Source: Blastomussa wellsi (Eukaryota > Cnidaria > Anthozoa > Scleractinia > Plerogyridae). Taken from it: a DNA stretch of 64,000 nt. Shown piece after piece: positions 12,803 through 25,787 of the stretch. The translations under genes and the position numbers were made by a program. Under the pieces are notes generated by a model, which was not told where the DNA came from, did not search any database, and saw only the letters and a list, made by a program, of their open reading frames with translations. The stretch spans positions 14,285,816 to 14,349,815 of the forward strand of contig OX393569.1 of the NCBI GenBank assembly GCA_947652115.1. Reading direction: 5' to 3'. Each line of letters opens with the position of its first letter. Position 1 is the first letter of the stretch.

Positions 12803-15719
12803 TTACGAAAGGACAGACAAGAAAAAGTTAGATGTTTGATTGTCTAAACGTTCCAATTCCGATGGCTCAACTTGCAGTACTAATATTTGTAAGTTGTCGG
12901 AAGTCGGCCAACATAAGCTACAGCTAATAATAAGCGACTGTGATTTTTACTTATGAAGTGATCGTTTGTTTATCTTTTTTATCAGTGGCTTTACGCCTTC
13001 GTATGTTCTTGTTTTCTCACTTAACGCTGACAACGATTTTAATCGCTCTTTGTACAAATCAAAGCGATGCGTCAGCAAATGTAGTTGGAAAGTTCCTGTT
13101 ACGCTGCAAACAGAACATATCCGAATTTCGTACGTAATCAAATCTCTCCGAACGGAAATGGTGGCCGGAAATTACGACCGTCCTTTATAATTTAGCGCCC
13201 ACTTTTAAACGAGACTCGCCGAGCGGACTCCAGGGATTAAGCCTTGCCAAGTGTGGGCTACTTGACGTTTAAGATACGATCAGACACTACGAGATAAGAT
13301 ATAAAGGTCAAGTGAATTGATGGAACGTAAGCAGTAATTTATTTAATAGATTCTTGTTAGTGATTAGTTCAAAAAGGCAACATCAGTTTAAGAACGTTTA
13401 CTGTACTTAAATTGAATTGTTGGTTTCGAAGCAATGTGTTGGTACAGCACCATATTGAACATGTTTCGTTTCTAACTGCTTACTACACTTCTTGCAACAG
13501 ATATTTTTAACGGTTTCTGACAATGATCATAATGTAGACGCTTTTGGCCAAAAAAGTTGTTTTTTAAATACGAATCCGTGGCGTTCTTAGGGGCGTAAAT
13601 ATCGACAAGATAGAGCTTTTATTGGTCATCGGCGATCGATAAAAAAAACAGCCTTTCATAGATCTGAAAACAACATATGCCGTACAAATTACAAAAGCTA
13701 AATCGATTTTTAATGTTAAAGCCACAGAAAGCCAGGTTGAGTTCACGCCTTTTTGTATTTCTTGACGCAATTACCCAGAATATTTCCGGGCAGTAAATTA
13801 CCTACTGTGACACTGCCCATGCGTTCAAGTGAAGAATCTGTTCCAGAGATACACGCAGTTTGTTTTAACCCTTTGCTTTAACAAGGAGGTTTTTTTCTGT
13901 TAATTCATTTGTTTTATCCTGTATAATTAAGTCGATTTGTGGTTGTCGTGTATTGACCGCGTGTCTATTCAGGGCATCTATGCCGCTAATGCAATATATA
14001 CGCGTTTCCTTTTGTACTTAACAGTGACCAAAATATCCAAGGACATCTAATTTAGGTCGCACCGCTTTCTTTATCCATAAAAAAACGCATAACCGTATTC
14101 AAAGTTTGTCTGCATGTTTCACAATTGAATTCTAGACCCCGGCGATTCTGCCAAACTAGGAACAGTTTTCTTATAAAGCGCACACCAGTCCCTGTTTCTG
14201 CGATTTTCGGAATATTTAAAGGAGCTCTTGGAAAGTTTAACCTAAATCTTTCAAGTTTTGTCGATTACAATACTTCTCGATCTTCCTCATTTAAAGCCAG
14301 CCTTATTTCTTCTCGGTTAATTAACACCTGTACTTTCCTACCTTGAAAACATTTTCAAATTTTCTTTCGATTTGAAGGTAACTTCACACATTAAAGATTA
14401 CTCCATGGGTGGTATCTAAACCTCATTTTTAAAACACGGCTAGATATGTTTATGCAAATGTACTTGTTTTATTTATTATAATTACAGAATGTTCTCACAG
14501 GCATCGCTGTGAATCGTAAGCAAACTTCGGCAACGTACGAAAATCATCTCCGGCTATCTTCGGAACGTTTGTTTTGGTAACGTTTGACAGTTCGCATGCT
14601 TAACTATTGCTTTTTCTTGCTTCGTTGCCCACTCAAATCCACGTTTCATAGAATAGAGCATTTTACAGTTCTGTGAAATGTAACCAGGCCTCTGTATGAA
14701 AGCGGGGTTTGGGGTGATCTTGCCATGATAAAGACCAGAAACTAGTTAACATAAGAACATAAGGATTTACTTATCAAAAGTAAGAGGGTTTGTAACAAAG
14801 CAAGGTCACCTTCAGCCTCGCTTCCACTCAAAGGATTGGTAACTAAGCACAGGACTGTAAAATGGCCGATTGAATTTCCTCGAAGTATCTGGTGGAGAAA
14901 CCTTTGATATCGCTGCTTTCATTCACCAAAGAATTTGGTAAATTTCATTTACTCATAGAATTTGTAAATCACTCGCCTGCGGCTTGTGATTTACAAATTC
15001 TTCTCGTGTTCTACCAACATCCCGCGTGGTTTATCAGCCTATAAACCATAGTAACTTGTGGTCTATTGCCTAAAAATTCATATATTGTATTTGTTACAAA
15101 ATGGGTGTCTCACCTTTTCTCGTATATATTTTATCAATTTTTGATTTTATTTTTATCCGTCGAAGGCTGTAGATTGACAGCCGAAAGCTCATGTTCTTTT
15201 AATTTTTCAGCCAGCGAACGTTTTTATTTTATTTTAAAGTTATTATTATTATTGTTCGTTACAAGTCAGTTCATATTAACTTCGGATGTCTTCGGTTTAT
15301 CTTCGGAAGACATCCGATGATCCAAGACAATTTTCAGCTTGCGACCAACAGCACTATACTCTAAATTGCAATATTGTTAATTAGCAATATCGATAAAGTG
15401 CAACCAGTACCTTATGGATATATGTCCAAACCATAGATTGCTGTATCTGATGACGGAACAAGGCACATTCAGTCGCGGGTCTTGTCTTATTTTCTGGAAA
15501 TAGCTATAGAAGAAATAACGTTTTTGGTGTGGAGAGGTTTTTGTACCGTTTCTTTTTTGTTTCTTAATAGTTACACGCTTCACTTGAGCGCAAGAAGTCT
15601 CTCTTTTACTGTAAAAGTAAGCAGACTGACACCATACTGAAGTACACTTTTCCCCACAGCTTTTACTAAATTACAGGCCACCATGCAACGTTTATCACAC
15701 AACAAAAAATACGTTCTGC
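12803..15719. other. Intergenic without recognisable genes
   Basis: Nearly 3 kb of AT-rich sequence with only short chance frames. The one clear structure is a perfect 15-bp hairpin at 14958-15000. Confidence 0.35.
14958..15000. repeat. Perfect 15-bp hairpin
   Basis: GAATTTGTAAATCAC is followed by a 13-base loop and its exact complement GTGATTTACAAATTC. It is probably the core of a foldback element. No coding or RNA gene context is visible. Confidence 0.7.
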
Positions 15720-16435
15720 GTTTCTTATTTATAAAGTAACAAACAGCAGTTAATTGGTGAAATGTAAACCCTCCAAGCAAATAGAATGTGCAATGTCAAT
15801 CATAAAACACTTGCAAGCTAAATCGAGAACATTTTACATTCATTTTTTTGTTGGCCGTGCGGCCGTAGGCCTGGGCGGCTCTTGTTCTGCATTGAATTTA
15901 TTTTTATTTTTTTACATAATAAAATAAACTCTCCAAGCAAATAGAAGCTGCAATTTGCCATTCAACATACACCATACACTCTAAAAACCCAAATAAAATA
16001 CGAAAAACTGTTTTACATTAAGTCTTTATTTGAATGCAAAAATGTCTTTTCATAAAAGAAGCAAACAGCAATAAATTTATTAGATAAAAACCCTCCAAGC
16101 AAATAGAATGTACATTTTGCCATGCAACGTAATACGCCATACAACATTTACTTACAAACTAAATGCCAAAACATTTTTATTTCAAAAAGCAAACAGCAAT
16201 TAATTGATGAATTAAAAACCATCCAAGCAAATGGAATGTGCATTTTTTCATGCAGAGTTATAAACCATACTGTAACCACTTATGACGTCATCAGTTATCT
16301 AAGTAGTATAATACAAAACCGTGGATATCTCTGGAATGAAGAAAAGGTTAAAATAAGCTTTAAAAAGTTGATTTTTACTTCATAGGCACAAATATTTTTA
16401 CATTTTTGTTTTCAAAACAGCTAACAGCGATTAAT
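15720..16435. repeat. Degenerate tandem array, about 120-160 bp units
   Basis: The phrase 'ccctccaagcaaatagaatg' or a close variant recurs at about 15767, 15931, 16090 and 16210. Each copy is preceded by 'caaacagcaattaatt'-like sequence and followed by 'ttgccatgcaac' and 'aaaacattttta' phrases. A partial fifth copy starts near 16418. Unit length varies between about 120 and 160 bp through internal indels. Confidence 0.8.
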
Positions 16436-16876
16436 ATACCTTATTCACGATAGCCGCCATGTTTGTTTTCTCGTTGTAATGCAAATTAGGCAAGTGATTT
16501 GTGAGGGAGCAAACAAGCCCAAATCGACAAATTTCAACTGGTTTCTTATCGTGTATGATAATTTTCTTCATAGTCATGCTTTGTTTTTTTTTTGTGGTTT
16601 AAATATTCTAATTTTAACGCAATTTTGGCACTTTATAAAAACGAAAACGACTTGCCTAGTTAACAAGTCAATGTATTGCGTAACTATTTCAAACTAACCT
16701 TATAATCAAATCATGATTCCATAACTTGGCTCTCAAATGTAGCTTTACCGCAGATACTTCACTATTTAGACCGTCCGGGAAACGGCATCGTTTCAGTGTT
16801 TGCCCCCTGGCAGACAACATGGCTAATTTGCATTACAATATGAAAACCATCATGGCGGCTATCGTGAATATGGTCT
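16436..16876. mobile_element. MITE with about 55-bp terminal inverted repeats
   Basis: The left end 'ccttattcacgatagccgcc' reappears inverted at the right end as 'ggcggctatcgtgaatatgg'. Inner parts also match ('gtaatgcaaattag' against 'ctaatttgcattac'). The roughly 440-bp body has no convincing gene. Confidence 0.8.
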
Positions 16877-17151
16877 GTTGATGAAATATCAACCGTTCAA
16901 GTGAATAGCGAAGCGCGCTAGTGACGTCATGACTCAGGCATACACTTCAATTAATTTACATTTAGACTAGCCCTTTACTTACAGCAAGGGTACCAAAAGT
17001 GTTACCACTTTTGGCTAATACACATTCTTTCGTGAATTAATTTACCAATCTGAAGACTACTGATTGAATAATGGCTGCACGAAAGAATGTAAATTTCAAG
17101 TGATTGTTGAGTGATCTCAGTTTTTGTCTCCTTGCTGTAAAGGGTGTCCGC

Positions 17152-20100
17152 TTATGCCCATTGGTCCGTATCGCCGCCTGTAACAGCTTTCAGTGCTTGG
17201 GAAGTTATGATCTCTATCTTGCAGCCTATTCCTTTCATGTCAACATTCCCAGATAACAGGCGGCTGCTGCTAAGAGACGCTTCACAGAGATCATCAGCAA
17301 TAGCTTTTAAGGGATAGAGCATGGCTTCGATATCGGGTAACTTGTCATTAGCCTCAATTGCCATCATGTTTGATCTCTCTGTCGTGGTACCCACCAGCGT
17401 TGTGCAACTTTTGATGGATTCATGCAATCTTACTAATCGCACCTGGGAAGTTTTAATTCCTATTTTGCGACGTTTGAGCATGTCCAGTTCTTTGCTTTTT
17501 ATCTCGTGGTTTTCCTGTTGTTTTTCTACGTCATTTTTCAAGTCGGAAAGTTCTGCTTTTTTCTCAGTGACCCTTTCCTGTGTGCGCGCTAGCTGGGTCG
17601 TTGCCTCGTCGAGTGCTTTTCCAGCATTCTCAACATCCTTCTTAAGAATTTCATTTGCTGTACGACCAGCAACAAGAGCTCCGACTGGACCAAGGAGAAA
17701 TCCAGCCGCAGTCCAAAATCTAGTTCGTGGGCCGCGTTCTCTTTTTTCCTTTGCAAGTTTGGCTTTCTTTTCTTCAAAAAATGTTTTGTCCTCTCTAAGT
17801 TTTGCTTCGCCATCGGAAAGCAGTTGTTCTAATTCACGGCACTCGTCTTGTAGTACTTTCTCCCTTTCCTCCAGTTTTGCTAAATCTTCTCGCGTTTGGC
17901 AAAGGAGGTCATTTGTGGTTTTCTCCTGTACCACGATATCCAGGAGATCGTTGTCTACTTTCTCATTTATCTCTTGTATTTTGGACTCAGCATTTTGAAA
18001 AGCTTTGTGAGCTTTGTTCACTAGACTGAGGAGTTCAGGCATCATTCGTTTAGCAGCAGCTGCACTGATGTCATGTGGGGTTTCATCCAAAAGCTGGACA
18101 AAACTTTCTAACGACAGTAAACCACTGGAAAAGTGTGGAGAGACCGACTTCTTCACTGTATCATCTGCGGACAGTAATTGATAGGATGCGGTGTTAGTGT
18201 TGTGAAGTGGAAAGCTGTTAGAAGGGCTTTGTCACGAATGACATATACTGCAAAGTTTAACATAACGTTTTCTAGTTTTCCAATAGATCAATTTCGATAT
18301 TTTAAAATTCAGCCTAAAACAATAGACCCCAGCACGAGGCTCCGGGGTTTTAACTATAGAGTTTGTGGGATTTATTCCCCGGAGCCTCGCAGTGATGTCG
18401 ATTGTTTTAGGCTGAATATTAAAATATCGAAATTCGTCTATTACGATCGATCTCAATCTTGTCATTCGAGACCATCTTCCGTATAGTGCTACCTCTTTGG
18501 TGTGTTTCTGTTTCTAAATTAGCAGAGATGAGAGGAGAGGGTAAGAGAGAAGAGGAGAGGAGAGGATGTGAGATGTGAAGTGAGAGATGAGAGTTGATGC
18601 GAGATGAGATAAGATGTGAGATGAGATGAGACGAGGTGTGAGATGAGAAGCTATGTGATTAAAGATGAGATGTGAGATGAGATGTTTGATGTGAGATGAG
18701 ATATGAGATGAGTTGACCAACTGCTCCTGCTAACTGTGAACAGGCCGTGAAAGCCGTGAGGGGCCTGAGGGAGAGGTTATTCACTGTGCTCTTCCTCAGG
18801 CTCTCTCGGCTCTCGGTTTCGCGGCTTTCACTGCTTGTTTCGATCGAGCGCGCTACCAAAATAAACCGCCAGCTACACAAGCTATGCTGTCTTCGGTTCG
18901 CGAGTGATAGAACAGAAACAATGCGAATTACGCAACGGACGGTTTTCCTGCCAAAAGCAACATTTGAGATCTCTTTGTGAAAGTTCTATTGTTAAGTGAA
19001 ATGTGTCTTTACTGAATCGATCAACATGTAATGTAATCAACATGTAATCATTTTCACACGTTTTGTGTTACACCGAAAAAACGCCCTAAAAAAATTTTCC
19101 TTCATAGCTCGAAAGCAATATTTTGAAAAGTGAGGCACACATCAGTGAGGTTTTAAGCTTATTCGCTGAAATTTGACGCAAATGCTTCCCGATAATCCTG
19201 CAGCAAAACTGTAACCCATTTTCAAAAGTTATGGCTGTTTTAGCTAGGGTAATGGTTGTTTTCTAAGCCCACAAAGTTTAACCCCATGTTAAAAACAAAC
19301 CAGACAAAAAATCAATAATCCCCGACACTGTTTTTTTTAGAGAAAGATGTGAAGAACACATAGCAATGCTCATCGTTTTCTCCCGTCCAAATCCGACCGG
19401 AAATGAACTCGATCATGTGAACCTCAGTCCTTAGTCAGAATTCAAGCGCTCTATTCGGATAAAATTATTCTTCTTTTAATTTCAAATAAATATGTTTTAT
19501 TAATCTACAACTCTTAATTTCAGAAAATATATACTTGTCAGGGGTTTTCATTAAAGGCCTGGTGGTAAAGCAGCTACAGCGCATGACGGTCATTTAGGGT
19601 ACATCACATGTCACCCGCGTCCTTTTACAATTTACATATCGTCCTCTTGATGCTCTAGGCACATTTTGTGTTCTTTAGCGAACTTAGTCACAATTTTAGT
19701 GCCGTTTTACTGTAAAACCAAAAAAATCCCCAAGGTGATTCCCTAGTTCAGCATTGCGCATCCTTACTCCTCGTTCCCAGGGCCCTCTCCTTCCCGTCTC
19801 CTGGAGAGAGAGGCCCTGGAAACGAGGTTGAATTTCACGCGTGATCAGCACGTGCATTGAAACATGTCTGGAGCTCACAAGTAATAGGCAATGATATACA
19901 AGGAATTACTGCGTATAAACACGAGCAAGGGGGCTCCCCCCATTTTTATTTCAAAATTTAAGTTCCTATTACACAAATAATCGATAGGCAAAGTTTGAAA
20001 AAATTCTCAGTGCGAGTTCTATTTCTGTAGAATGATCTTAAAGGAAGAGGTCGGAGATATCGAATGCCATTGACGTGCCCACTCATGTCTTTTGAAGTCA

Positions 20101-20304
20101 TGTCTGCAGTATGTCGTTTAAAAAAGGGACTGCTCTTAGTCTATCATATTTTCTATCTTTCACCATTTCTTTAAATTTAATTTAGAAGGGCACAGAAAAT
20201 TTTAGTTGTCTTGGCCAGGGGAAAAGAGATCACAACTGAATAACCTTCAGTTAAGTAAAACACCCTTGCTAACCACTTTACTCACCATAACTTTCGCCTG
20301 ACAT
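17152..20304 (-). CDS. Module gene A1: coiled-coil / Gly-rich hydrophobic hairpin / coiled-coil protein (343 aa)
   Basis: I do not recognise this family. The long open frame (18164-17152) has no ATG near its 5' end and starts right after a splice acceptor (ctgtccgcag). A short first exon at 20304-20286 (ATG to TATG followed by gtgagt) joins in phase to give 343 residues beginning MSGESYDD; this start is inferred. Residues about 70-155 and 185-255 are rich in K, E, L and Q with coiled-coil character. Between them, about 156-179, lies an uncharged stretch including GFLLGPVGALVAG. The C-terminal 110 residues, from about SQVRLVRLHESIKSC, are strongly conserved in A2 at 33132-34232. No secretion signal is evident. 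Gene B1 lies divergently upstream. Helix-hydrophobic-helix proteins of this size include alpha-pore-forming proteins and ApoL-like proteins, but no family signature proves either. Confidence 0.75.
18291..18432. mobile_element. Foldback element in the A1 intron
   Basis: The left arm 'atttcgatattttaaaattc' continues through 'cagcctaaaacaatagac' and 'gaggctccgggg'. The right arm returns the complement: 'ccccggagcctcg', 'gattgttttaggctg' and 'aaaatatcgaaat'. The arms are about 60 bp with a loop of about 17 bp. It lies just inside the A1 intron, about 125 bp from the acceptor. Confidence 0.85.
18515..18715. repeat. Purine-rich (GAGAT)-type microsatellite
   Basis: About 200 bp on the plus strand consist almost only of A, G and some T, as imperfect 'gagatgagatgtgagatgag' repeats. 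Complementary open frames here encode only S/H/L-rich low-complexity peptide and are not genes. Confidence 0.9.
19769..19827. repeat. Small foldback repeat
   Basis: 'cctcgttcccagggccctct' pairs with 'agaggccctggaaacgagg' around a short centre. The terminal phrase resembles the 'tctcgtccccagag' ends of elements at 2946, 40406 and 41466. It is non-coding and lies in the A1 intron. Confidence 0.65.
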
Positions 20305-23300
20305 CTTTTGTTCATCAACCACACTTACCAATCGTGAATTCTACGAGAAAAGAGTGATATGCGAGTTGAAAATTATTAGCTAATTGTTCGCATTCGATTT
20401 CTGTCGCGTGATAGTTGTTGAGGGCAAAGCCCGAATGAACTATCACGAGATAGAAATCTGGAGTGAATAATCTATTTTTTTTAGTATAAATATACTGGAC
20501 GTTAAAAAACAAGATTATCCAAATGTTCGCAGACACTGAAAACACTTCACAAACGCGAATAGTCCATAATCTAATTGTTAAATAGAAATCTCGAGCTTAT
20601 AATCTGATAATCTTATAATCTATATACCAAACACGAGAGAACGTGTTTCATAGGCACATCAAAACACCGATAAGTGAGTTCAGTGATTTCTCGAGTGTTT
20701 GATATATCTTCTCAATAGAAACGAAAACTGACAAGGTCTGTCCATTTAAAGAGTTCCAGGTGCGAGTTCGAGTAAGATCGGGTTGGAGTTTTTTCATACA
20801 CGTTTTTAAAAGTTTAAATTTACGCCATTCAAATTATTACAATGGAGCAGTTTTCACTTCACTGTGGAAAGTTGTACTGATTAGCTTGGTTTTCCATCGC
20901 CAAGTTTTTATTTTATTGTTTTTACTTCAGTGTAAAAACATATTAACATTGGTCTAGTTTTTCTCAAGCAATCAAGAGCAAAGTGAAGACCAATATTAAT
21001 TCAATGATGTTTATTTGCTGCGGTTCCCAGGCGAATCAAAAAATAAAATAGGAAAAGTAATACACGTTCGATGTCAGGATAATTGGTCTTCCAAATAAGT
21101 CAGTGGACGTCTAAATAAAATGTTTCTTTTAGTAATGCTGTGAATTTTGCTTGAGTGCATAAAAATTGTCAAAAGCAGTGAACGCAATTTTTGTAACTTT
21201 ACCCGGCCCTAAAGGAGCCAGCTTACATGGGTAGGTACCCACGCCACACAAAACTTCATAGGCGACAGCATTACTTTTCATGGTCTACCCAAACATTTTA
21301 AAACAAAAAAAAAAAATAAGAAAAACATAACTCGAACTTATAACTCGAAATTGAACTCGAACTCACAAATTAATACCTGGCAGAAAACCAAAGCAGTAAA
21401 CAAGGAAATAGCATCATAAAAATATCGATTCGATTTGAGCGAATCGATTCGCTCTGAGAAAAAGCTACTATTCGGTAGTGGTGACAAATTAAAGAGAAAT
21501 TAAAGGCCAAAACTTACTTTGGCGAAGGCTCTCACAAAATGAGAAGTAATAATCAAACGTGGTCAAAGGCAGCTTGCAGCTGATGCTGTGGTGGCAGCAG
21601 TTGTGGGACAACTGGAAACTACAGTAATTGATAGTCGCTTTTAAAACTGACAGTTACGTGATTATGGCTAGAGCTTTAAACAAAACGTGTGAACTTGAAA
21701 AGGTCATTTCCTAAACAACAAATTAACCGGTGAATAAGCCTCATGCTTTTGCAAATCCCTCACTAAAACGTCATACAGTTTTAAGCAGGAAAGGAAAACA
21801 AGGGGCGTTTCAAAGCTATCTGCATGGGGCTCTTTGATCCCTGCCTGGGGCGATAGACTAGAATCAGGTGGCACGCGTGACAGATGGAAAAGAGCAATTT
21901 TCAGCTACGAATAAGGGAAATATCCCCTAAAGGTAGCAAACGGAAACTTTAGAAGGGGTTCCCTTATTCCGGGAACAAACACAGTTTTAACCACAGGCAA
22001 GTGACGCACGTGTTTGTTAAGGTGTCTCAAGGTTGCAGGGGACAGGATACTCGTCAGTATGCATTTATGTTAGGAATATGCACAAAATGTCATGAAATGT
22101 GACGACTAAAACCGACAATATTCGAAAAGAAATAATTTAGTCTGCTCTCGCAGGCTAGTAGATGGAAAGATTGAAGAAGAATTCTTGCAAAAATTGGGGT
22201 CAGATATGACGCTAGCTTTTAATTAATCACTGAGTGGTAAAATCAAGTTTCGCTGTTAACAAGATAGTATTTGACTTTATGTAATATGTCAAACACGAGA
22301 GACAGTGTTTCATCACATTTCCAGACACCGAGAAGAGAGTTGAAAATACGACGCGCAGCGGAGCATTTTTGACAAACTTCGAGGTGTTTGGAAATGTAAT
22401 GAGACACTCTCGATTGTTTGATATATCTTCTCAATCGAAACTAAAACTACGGAGAAAACGAAGAAATAAAATCGTAAAAATCTATGCTAATTAAGATCAC
22501 ATTTCCAAACCACGTTTATGGTTTTGATTTCCATTGTTTTAACGTGATGAATTATTAATGAGTTTGAGAAGAATTCTTGCAAAATCGGGGTCAGATATGA
22601 CACGAGGTTTTGATTAATCACTGAGTGGTAAAATAAAAAATCAAGTGTCTTTGTTTTCTTTGTTAACAATACAGTATTTGATTTTATTTTGTTTTGAAGT
22701 ATGTGCTTTTAATAAATAAGGACGGACTAACGCAGATGAAGACGTATAAAATACGTTCTGACATGCAAGGGTCAAACAAGAAACTGCAACTCCTCAATAA
22801 TTGTCGTTTCACCGACCCTAGGCTTCAAACATGAACATCGCAGATTATGGGGCTTGAGATCACCCAGCACCGCAAGGTGGGATTTTATTTAACGAAGTAA
22901 AAACTCCAATGCCCTCTCCTGAAACTTCAAAGAAGCTTATTGTATGCGCTGTGTCTTACAGCCTAGAGATTTCGATTTTTCGCGAGAAATAAATGGCAAA
23001 AAAATTACATTCAGTTTACACAGCATGTTCGGCTGAAATAAAACTATAAAATAAATAAAATAACAATAAAATGAAAAATAGACTTTGTTTAACGAAGGTA
23101 GCAGGTAACAGTCTTGCTGCTGACAATCCTTAGCCCTCGAATTCCCGAATTCCTTAGAAATGTTGGTTTTTGTGGGCGGAAAACCCCAGATAATTTTTAG
23201 TATAGTAACAATGGCTAAAAATTCTGTCAGTTGAATATCCATAAGATCACTTCGGTGAATAACTGTTCAGAAAGCCTGTAATCTCCAGGGATTTTCTTTA

Positions 23301-24391
23301 GTACAAAGTCACCTCAAATTTCGGCAATACGGTAAGTGCATGTCATGCTTATTGGCTCCGATTGTCTGTAAGGTAACAATAGCTTGCAAATTCGATAACA
23401 AGATTTGGCTCTTTCTGCGTGTACCATATGCAGATGTGTCACATTGTAGTGGCGGGACGGATCTAGGGGAGGGTTACTGATCCACGTATTCGGCGACGCA
23501 AAAGACCCCACCTAAGTTTTCAACCCCCCCCCCCCCCCACCCCCAGCTCAAGGGCTGCATCCGCCCCTACATTGTGTTTCCTTTGTTCGTGGTTCGTTGT
23601 AGTTCGTTGCAGTTTGGCCAGCATTGTTTCTCACCATTTGTCTCTTTTGTTTTACGTCATCTGTGTCCGGTACACGGAGAAGGAGACCAAGATTTATACC
23701 CCTTCATGTTTCTTCCTCTTTGATATTCGGCTAAAAAAAATCCGAACAGACTAAACTTGCCAGTTTGCCTTTAAAAGGGCCTAAACAATATGGGAAAACA
23801 AAACAACCACATTCCATGCGTTTTGCTTGAATTTCCTCGTTGGGTGCTCCTGCGGGAACGTGCTTTAAACTGTATGACGTTTTAGTGAGGGATTTGCAAA
23901 TTCATGTAGCTTACATCACGGCTTTATAGCTCATCTTTTAGGAAATGATCTTTTCTAGTTCACACGTTTTGTGTTACGCCCTGAGCATAGTCACGTAGCC
24001 GCACGTTATAAAGCGAGTCGCAATAAATTTTGTCTCTAGTTATCCTACCTTTTAAACAACGACCTTTGGTTTACTTGTGCCGTCTTTTGTACGGGCCTTC
24101 ACCAAGGTAAATATTCACCTTTCGATGTTTTTTCCTTCTTCAGCTTATGCTAAGCGGTTGTTGTTGTCACACCATGATTTCAATTGTCTTATTTTACTAA
24201 ATTATTCTTTTGGGTATTGGAATCTTCTTAGTGTTGTTTGTCTATTTGTTGTTTTGTTTGATGCTGTGAGTTCATAGTTTTGTCTATAAAGACTTTCTGG
24301 AAACACTATTTTTCAAGTATTAGTATTCCTGTGTAGCTGCATGCAGGATTCGATAGAACATACCTTTTCAGACTGTCATTTTACTAAAGAT
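20305..24391. other. Repeat-rich A1-B1 intergenic space
   Basis: No gene recognised. Several repeats are visible. Two hairpin-type elements (about 20618-20715 and 22280-22436) both end 'gtttgatatatcttctcaat'. A direct repeat at about 22170-22280 and 22565-22686 shares 'gaattcttgcaaaa' and 'aatcactgagtggtaaaat'. An inverted pair at about 21652-21785 and 23867-24000 shares 'tgcaaatccctcactaaaac'. A block at 21905-22025 resembles repeats near 37861-38200 in the second module copy. The space must contain the divergent A1 and B1 promoters, which I cannot place. Confidence 0.5.
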
Positions 24392-24591
24392 NNNNNNNNN
24401 NNNNNNNNNNNNNNNNNNNNNNNNNNNNNNNNNNNNNNNNNNNNNNNNNNNNNNNNNNNNNNNNNNNNNNNNNNNNNNNNNNNNNNNNNNNNNNNNNNNN
24501 NNNNNNNNNNNNNNNNNNNNNNNNNNNNNNNNNNNNNNNNNNNNNNNNNNNNNNNNNNNNNNNNNNNNNNNNNNNNNNNNNNNNNNNNNNN
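24392..24591. other. Assembly gap, 200 N
   Basis: A run of exactly 200 unresolved bases. The round length suggests a scaffolding gap of nominal size, so the real length and content are unknown. It lies in the A1-B1 intergenic space. Confidence 0.99.
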
Positions 24592-25271
24592 GTTGAACTG
24601 TCACATCCATCTTAGTTGGTGATAGTGCCGCTATACTTACTGGCCGCCATATTATTGCATGACTGGGCTCTGTAAAGTTGGGCAAAATGTTTCGATGAAT
24701 ATCTGCCATTTGAGATAACGCACATACAATACTTGGAGAAATTACTTTTAGTTACTTATTGTGTGACATACTCCATTGAATTACATTTGTGGAAAATTAT
24801 TTCTTGATGTCGCTAAAATGGCTTCTATCGTTTCCCTGAAATTGTTAATTTTCTGATTCAGTCGCGCAGCCTTGGAGTCTTGGCAGTTATCTCTTTATTC
24901 GCAAAGCCAAGCTGTATGTAGTATATTCAGATTGATATTTTTGACTTACAAAGAAGCATGACAGTACAGAAAAACTCAATCAGGGGGGAGGGGGGTACTT
25001 CATCCATGTTTGGGCATAGCGTTGCCGCTGGAGGTCTGAAGAAACTGTGGTGCCGCGTCGGTGGGAAGTATAACAATATAATTTGGTTTTATCAACTGGG
25101 TTGATAATGTCAATTGGCCACCGTAAAGAGATTCAATTGCTGACGTTTCGAGCGTTAGCCCTTCGTCGGAGCGAATCAAGGAATTGTGGGTCGTGTGTTT
25201 TTTATATACAGAAAGATGGAGCTTTGCTATTGGCTGGTGCCTGGTAGCGTGAAAACAACGGAATAAATTAG

Positions 25272-25740
25272 TTGAATGAAAAGCGTTCGTTGACACCGTG
25301 AGGATTAAGAGTGCCGATTTGAAAAATAAATTTTTATTCTAGAGTTTTACGGCTTTCCGTGTTTCCTTGGTGAAGGGAAAGGCCGCAGACTGCCATATGT
25401 TGCTTACAATGATTTGGGAGATTGAAGTGTCTCGCAACCGGTTTCGATGCATTTTTGTCGTCTTTCTCTACGTCACGAAGGTGTTCTCGGAATCGGTCAC
25501 CAAGTCGTCTCCCTGTTTCGCCGATGTACAACTTTTTGCAAAGTGTGCAAGTTATGCAGTACATGGCATTGGCTGAGGTACAGGTGAAATGATCAGTGAT
25601 TTTGATAGATCGCTTGGGTCCCGATATTTTGTCAACGTTGTGAATGAAAGGGCATGTTTTGCATCGTGCGCGAGCGCATTTAAAAGTTCCGGGTTGATCA
25701 CTAATTTGGAATACGTAGCCCCATCTAAACACGAGGGTTT
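25272..25740 (-). pseudogene. Penelope-like element, GIY-YIG endonuclease domain (3' remnant)
   Basis: The minus strand encodes a domain with spaced cysteines (CARARCKTCPFI, then MYCITCTLCKKLYIGETGRRL), a D-R-F-R-E-H helix and a HFNLPNH segment. This is the GIY-YIG nuclease arrangement at the C terminus of Penelope-like reverse transcriptases. A single in-frame TAA near 25332 interrupts the frame; beyond it the same frame continues to GTLNPHGVNERF and a stop near 25272. The flanking 3' sequence at about 25120-25200 contains the 'acgctcgaaacgtcagc' phrase. No reverse transcriptase core is present upstream, so this is an inactive remnant. Confidence 0.85.
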
Positions 25741-25748
25741 TCGAGACA

Positions 25749-25787
25749 GTTATGCAAACCCGAGACGTAGTCGAGGGTTTGCATAAC
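25749..25787. repeat. Hairpin with 13-bp perfect arms
   Basis: GTTATGCAAACCC and its complement GGGTTTGCATAAC are separated by 'gagacgtagtcga'. It directly follows the Penelope-like remnant and may be part of a foldback element. Confidence 0.7.

Noticed and set aside
15720..16435. CRISPR-like array
   Set aside because: Units are 120-160 bp, degenerate and in an animal genome; no short exact repeats with unique spacers.
17321..17998. A 225-codon plus-strand frame opposite A1
   Set aside because: Ser/Phe-rich antisense shadow of the K/E-rich coiled-coil codons; no independent motif.
18514..18720. Ser/His/Leu-rich frame
   Set aside because: Encoded by a purine-rich microsatellite.
24341..24709. 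Frames crossing the N gap
   Set aside because: They run through 200 unknown bases and have no support on either side.
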